Shown here in pieces: positions 20,639 to 23,382 of a stretch of 23,382 nt of DNA (its first letter is position 1; each line of letters starts with the position of its first letter). The stretch spans positions 1 to 23,382 of IMG/VR virus record IMGVR_UViG_3300031658_000137, one strand, 5' to 3'. The DNA is from a virus. Below the pieces are notes generated by a model. The model saw only the letters and a list, made by a program, of their open reading frames with translations, was not told where the DNA came from and did not search any database. Made by a program: the position numbers and the translations under genes.

Positions 20639-20859
20639 TGGAAAGGAAAATATTTAAAGGTGACACCTCTCATGGATCAGCTTGGGATCGTGGATCAAGT
20701 GATAGTTATTATAGGAGAATACGCCAACCTCATATCTGGACTTTTGAGGAAAGCACTCTGGGTAAAACAAAGACTGATATAACTCCACAGCAAATTCTTG
20801 AGTACCATCTTGGTTTCGAGGACAACGAATTATGGGGAGATAAAAAAGATTGGGGGTAG
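20638..20859 (+). CDS. Conserved small phage protein, SAxDRG...SYY family
   Basis: 73-aa protein. Motifs HGSAWDRGSSDSYYRRIRQPHIW and ITPQQILEYHLGFEDNELWGDKKDWG match a widespread but uncharacterised phage protein family (typically g.....yDRG..DsyYgR...PHyw...l....eiaeY..Gydene..g.kKd). The aromatic and arginine pairs suggest nucleic-acid or small-ligand binding, unproven. It is translationally coupled to the gene before it by a one-base stop/start overlap. Confidence 0.72.
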   Translation: MERKIFKGDTSHGSAWDRGSSDSYYRRIRQPHIWTFEESTLGKTKTDITPQQILEYHLGFEDNELWGDKKDWG

Positions 20860-20867
20860 CAACATGC

Positions 20868-20896
20868 TTGACAACCTTAAATATTTCAACCATACT
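20868..20896 (+). promoter_or_regulatory. Secondary rightward promoter
   Basis: Perfect -35 TTGACA at 20868-20873, 17-bp spacer, -10 CATACT at 20891-20896, about 40 nt upstream of the ATG at 20938. It shares the TGCTTGACAAC core with the two 31-bp repeat promoters but keeps only a weak half-operator. A small hairpin CAAGC/GCTTG lies in the leader at about 20905-20920. Confidence 0.5.
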
Positions 20897-20937
20897 AAAC
20901 CCATCAAGCAATTTCGCTTGTTACAAAGGAGAGCATT

Positions 20938-21054
20938 ATGACTATAGAAGAAAATCAGAACGAGTTGCATGCATTGCAACATCACAATCAAAGTCAATCA
21001 CCATCGGAAGTAGAGACCAAACTTACTTCTGAAGATTACAAGGAAGTTGACTAA
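20938..21054 (+). CDS. Short hydrophilic protein (38 aa)
   Basis: Good AAAGGAG ribosome site, ATG at 20938, stop overlapping the next start (TAATG). The peptide (MTIEENQNELHALQHHNQSQ, SPSEVETKLTSEDYKEVD) is acidic and Gln/His-rich, likely disordered or a single helix. No family recognised. The clean spacing and coupling to the next gene support expression. Confidence 0.55.
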   Translation: MTIEENQNELHALQHHNQSQSPSEVETKLTSEDYKEVD

Positions 21055-21257
21055 TGGAAAAACAATTGCTTAAAGTTTATGACGAATCAGAAACTCATGT
21101 TGGCTATATGGTCTTTATTAAACAGTACGTTTATATTCCTAAAGCTGACTTCGATGCTTTGTCACCAATCTCTTTATACAAAAAGTATGGGGAGGCAAAA
21201 TTGGAGGTTACTGCCAGTGAAGTTAATCGAGACCCAAACTGGAAAGGTTTGCAATAA
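21054..21257 (+). CDS. Small protein of unknown function (67 aa)
   Basis: Protein MEKQLLKVYDESETHVGYMV followed by FIKQYVYIPKADFDALSPIS and a charged end (KKYGEAKLEVTASEVNRDPNWKGLQ). It has no Cys and looks alpha/beta with aromatic strands. An alternative frame over the same bases (from 21079) was rejected because this one has the coupled start and better composition. The family is unknown to me. It belongs to the early operon just before the recombination genes. Confidence 0.6.
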   Translation: MEKQLLKVYDESETHVGYMVFIKQYVYIPKADFDALSPISLYKKYGEAKLEVTASEVNRDPNWKGLQ

Positions 21258-21276
21258 AGTTAAAATCATTTATAAT
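21249..21276 (+). promoter_or_regulatory. Possible promoter of the recombination genes
   Basis: TTGCAA at 21249-21254, 16-bp spacer, perfect TATAAT at 21271-21276, 25 nt before the ATG at 21301. The -35 is only partly matched and overlaps the end of the preceding gene. No operator palindrome is seen here, so the recombination genes could be expressed when the main early promoter is off. Confidence 0.4.
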
Positions 21277-21300
21277 AAATAACAATTCAAAGGAGATGTT

Positions 21301-21813
21301 ATGAAAAAACAATTAAAAACAGTAGACATAAAAGGCAAGGCTTATGTCATGGTCAACGAACGAATAGCTTATTTTCGTGAGCTATATCCTACAGGTACAA
21401 TAATAACTGAGCTATTATCTTCCGATAGTGGAACCCATCTTTTCAAAGCTACTTGTATTAATGATGGAACAATTATTGGAACTGGTCATGCTTCAGAGAA
21501 AGACGGATCTACGTTTATCAATAAAACTTCAGCGCTAGAAAATGCAGAGACCAGTGCAGTAGGTAGGGCACTTGGAATGTGTGGCATTGGTATTGAAGCT
21601 TCTATAGCTACTGCTGAGGAAGTTGGTAATGCAGTAGCTCAACAAGAATCACCTAAGCCATCAGTTGATATTACTGACGACCTAATTATTAAGATTAAAG
21701 ATCAAATGAAAGTGAGCCACGAAAAAGGTGAGCTCAAAGATTTTTTCTTTACCTTAGCACCAGAAGTTCAAACTCTTGTTAGAGGGTATGCTAATGATCT
21801 CCGCTCATCTTAG
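21301..21813 (+). CDS. Erf/Rad52-like single-strand annealing protein
   Basis: 170-aa protein with KGKAYVMVNERIAYFRELYPTGTIITELLS at the N-terminus and TGHASEKDGSTFINKTSALENAETSAVGRALGMCGIGIEASIATAEEV in the middle. The latter is the signature of a phage/bacterial recombination family (ENaETSAvGRALgm.GIGi..siAtAeEv) related to Erf-type annealing proteins. The C-terminal part (VQTLVRGYANDLRSS) ends where the exonuclease begins. It should pair complementary single strands during phage recombination, with the neighbouring nuclease making those strands. A strong AAAGGAG site precedes the ATG. Annealase family assigned with good but not full certainty. Confidence 0.78.
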   Translation: MKKQLKTVDIKGKAYVMVNERIAYFRELYPTGTIITELLSSDSGTHLFKATCINDGTIIGTGHASEKDGSTFINKTSALENAETSAVGRALGMCGIGIEASIATAEEVGNAVAQQESPKPSVDITDDLIIKIKDQMKVSHEKGELKDFFFTLAPEVQTLVRGYANDLRSS

Positions 21814-22351
21814 AGATCCAAGGCGCAATAAAGTTATTACTGCCTCCAATGCTTGGAGTGCAATTAATGACCGTAAGAAACTTTGGAGGGAGATGACGTT
21901 TAGGTCTCCTCCATTCCAAGGTAATGTTATGACAGACTGGGGAAACCTTAACGAACCAAAAGCTATTTCTGAGTTTGAGAAGAAGCTTGATACAATCGTT
22001 GAGTCTGGAGATAAGTTTGAAGTTCATGATACATTACCCTTCGGAGCCACAGCAGACTTTAAGCTAGATGGTTATGTTGGGGAATGCAAGTGCCCATATA
22101 CCCAAGTGATCTACCCTAAGATTCCTGAAAGATATTTTTATCAGGTACAGATTCAAATGCTTGTAAATAAATCAGAGGGTTGTCATTTCGTTGTTTGGAC
22201 ACCACATGAGTTGCACCATGAAGTAGTTAAGTTCGACCAAGGGTTCATAGATTGGTATCTTCCTTACGCTAAGGAATTTATGTCATTCTTAGAATCAGAC
22301 ACAGAACCAACCCGATGGAAAAAGAAACCTATTTATAAATTAGAGGAGTAA
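21794..22351 (+). CDS. YqaJ-type lambda-like exonuclease
   Basis: 185 aa from the ATG at 21794, which has an AGAGGG site 7 nt upstream; other ATGs lie at 21788 and, as TTG, 21776. Conserved blocks: DWGNLNEPKAISEFEKK (E54), then GATADFKLDGYVGECKCP with D88, E97 and K99, the metal-binding PD-(D/E)XK triad of the YqaJ/lambda exonuclease family, and YFYQVQIQMLVNKSEGCHFVVW. It degrades one strand of dsDNA ends and loads the annealing protein, the pair acting like lambda exo/bet. The 20-nt overlap with the upstream gene supports joint translation. Confidence 0.87.
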   Translation: MISAHLRDPRRNKVITASNAWSAINDRKKLWREMTFRSPPFQGNVMTDWGNLNEPKAISEFEKKLDTIVESGDKFEVHDTLPFGATADFKLDGYVGECKCPYTQVIYPKIPERYFYQVQIQMLVNKSEGCHFVVWTPHELHHEVVKFDQGFIDWYLPYAKEFMSFLESDTEPTRWKKKPIYKLEE

Positions 22352-22355
22352 TTAA

Positions 22356-23078
22356 ATGAAACAAATTAATCAAGTTCTTGAAACCAATGATTATAGTATG
22401 TTCAAAGTATTAGGCGGTAATCGTGAAGTAAATATGTTACACGTTAAAAGATTAAAAGAATCTATGAGCGTTAAATACATCACAGTTCCAATTATCGTAA
22501 ACGAAGATCATCAGATCATTGATGGTCAACACAGATTTCAATCTGCTAGAGAATTAAATAAGCCAATCTATTTTATTAAGATTGGCGGATTAAAATTGCC
22601 TGACATTCATAGGCTAAACACTAACACTAAGAACTGGACTGCCGACTCATTCTTAACAGGGTATTGTGATCTTGGAAAGTCCCAGTACATAACTTACAAA
22701 CAGTTTAAGGAAAGGTTTGGTTTTGGTCATAACGAAACTCAGGCTTTGCTATCTAACTTATCTCGTATGGGGGGAAATAGAAACACATCATTCAGGGATG
22801 GAACTTTTGTTATTGAAGATTATTCTATGGCGGTAAGAAATGCCGAGAAAATATCTATGTGTTCTCAGTATTATGAAGGCTACAAGAGAAGGTCGTTTGT
22901 GTATGCCATGCTAGACCTATTTAAAAACGAGGAATATAATCATGCCGAGTTCTTAAACAAACTATCATTTCAATCTGTAAAGATGCAAGACTGTACCACG
23001 ATAGATCAATACCTAGTTTTAATTGAAGAGATCTATAATTTTAAAAGAACCAAAGAAACAAAAGTAAGATTTTATTAG
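22356..23078 (+). CDS. ParB-like domain protein
   Basis: 240-aa protein. Residues 1-85 contain LHVKRLKESMSVKYITVPIIVNEDHQIIDGQHRFQSA, the ParB/sulfiredoxin-like nuclease domain signature (iiDGqHR...A). The rest is helical, with FLTGYCDLGKSQYITYKQFKERF near residues 100-125 and a basic segment later (YKRRSFVYAML). Phages use such domains in many ways: DNA cleavage, recombination helpers, or nucleotide-dependent DNA loading. There is no partner ParA. Here it lies 4 nt after the exonuclease, pointing to a role in recombination or DNA processing. Confidence 0.72.
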   Translation: MKQINQVLETNDYSMFKVLGGNREVNMLHVKRLKESMSVKYITVPIIVNEDHQIIDGQHRFQSARELNKPIYFIKIGGLKLPDIHRLNTNTKNWTADSFLTGYCDLGKSQYITYKQFKERFGFGHNETQALLSNLSRMGGNRNTSFRDGTFVIEDYSMAVRNAEKISMCSQYYEGYKRRSFVYAMLDLFKNEEYNHAEFLNKLSFQSVKMQDCTTIDQYLVLIEEIYNFKRTKETKVRFY

Positions 23079-23089
23079 GAGAAAATAGT

Positions 23090-23362
23090 ATGACTGATTT
23101 TAACAACAACAACCGTATAGCAATCTTTGCTAATAAGGATAAACAAAAAGAGACTCAACCAGATTACAGTGGAAATCTAACTGTAGCCAACATTGAGTTT
23201 AAGGTGGCATTATGGAAGAGGACTAGCGACAAAGGACTTACTTACTTAAGTGGCGAAGTTACTAAGAAAGATGATGCTATGCAAGGTGGTGCCAATCAAG
23301 TTCAGGCACCTTCCCAACCTGTAGAGGTTGCTTTAGATAGTGTTGAGGACATTCCCTTTTAA
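23090..23362 (+). CDS. DUF736-like protein with an SSB-type acidic tail
   Basis: 90-aa protein with a GGAG ribosome site. Residues 1-65 show the pattern RIAIFANKDKQKETQPDYSGNL followed by EFKVALWKRTSDKGLTYLSG, which resembles the DUF736-like family (n..lF.n.kk....PDysG.l...g.ey..a.W.r.s..G..Yls), probably a small beta barrel. The end is Gln/Pro-rich and then SVEDIPF. DIPF with preceding acids is the C-terminal tip of bacterial SSB that recruits repair proteins. In an operon with annealase and exonuclease this fits a single-strand DNA-binding function, an inference from fold and tail. Only 20 nt remain to the window's end. Confidence 0.72.
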   Translation: MTDFNNNNRIAIFANKDKQKETQPDYSGNLTVANIEFKVALWKRTSDKGLTYLSGEVTKKDDAMQGGANQVQAPSQPVEVALDSVEDIPF

Positions 23363-23382
23363 CTAAGACAAAGAGCTGAGCC

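Noticed and set aside
20654-20911. Minus-strand 85-aa frame
   Set aside because: Antisense to the conserved DRG...SYY protein gene, whose sequence and coupled start are convincing.
20864-20941. 25-aa frame beginning MLDNLKYFN before the 38-aa gene
   Set aside because: It overlaps the promoter at 20868-20896 and its stop overlaps the next start, but the peptide is basic with no recognisable pattern. I could not separate a real mini-gene from promoter DNA.
1-23382. Integrase, CI repressor, attachment site, tRNA or lysis genes
   Set aside because: Looked for and not found in this window; the absence says nothing about the rest of the genome.

Overview
This window is one large part of a tailed double-stranded DNA phage genome (free phage, prophage or metagenome-assembled virus cannot be told apart here). 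Virion genes, replication genes, a lambda-like control region and a homologous-recombination operon are all present, and there is no host housekeeping gene. The DNA looks AT-rich by eye. Most genes have clear AAGGAG/GGAGG ribosome sites and are tightly packed, often with ATGA or TAATG start/stop overlaps. The glycine-rich fibres and the small YDE/WNE-type proteins resemble those of marine and cyanobacterial phages, which suggests an aquatic bacterial host. The antiterminator-Q, Cro, NinB and Mom-like genes fit a proteobacterial, perhaps gammaproteobacterial, host. The host assignment is inference.

Layout. Positions 1-13535 (minus strand) hold the late operon. Read in transcription order it has two small leader genes, an unknown gene, small and large terminase, a P22-like portal of 726 aa, a scaffold-like protein, an SU10-like major capsid protein, a connector/adaptor pair, a small virion protein, a fibre protein, and three tandem cassettes of a glycine-rich fibre plus a small partner. 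The last cassette is followed by a truncated fibre stub and another fibre-like gene that runs off the left edge. Positions 13900-14030 hold what looks like a lambda pR'/tR'-type late promoter with a leader terminator about 70 nt downstream.

Positions 14030-15180 hold a tiny membrane peptide, a conserved-looking zinc protein with its own operator-controlled promoter, and a 47-aa zinc-ribbon protein with its own promoter. Positions 15184-19959 (minus) form the leftward early/middle operon. It runs from a Cro-like repressor through a replication initiator that carries internal tandem 15-bp iterons, a stand-alone primase zinc-finger protein, a RecA-fold helicase, NinB, a Ref-like HNH nuclease, a Mom-like DNA-modification protein, a PD-(D/E)XK-like nuclease and a winged-helix-like protein to an antitermination protein of the Q type. 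Positions 20000-20105 are a divergent control region. Positions 20141-23362 (plus) are the rightward early operon: several small unknown proteins, then an Erf/Rad52-like annealing protein, a YqaJ-type exonuclease, a ParB-like protein, and a DUF736-like protein that ends in an SSB-style acidic tail.

How it fits together. A 13-bp palindrome (ACAACT-N-AGTTGT) sits inside three promoters: rightward early, leftward early, and the promoter of the 14158-14892 gene. Two of these promoters share a perfect 31-bp sequence. The Cro-like protein is the obvious candidate to bind them. Q, made last in the leftward operon, would then let RNA polymerase read through the leader terminator into the capsid genes. 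No integrase, CI-type repressor, lysis gene or DNA polymerase is seen in the window, so lifestyle is undecided.
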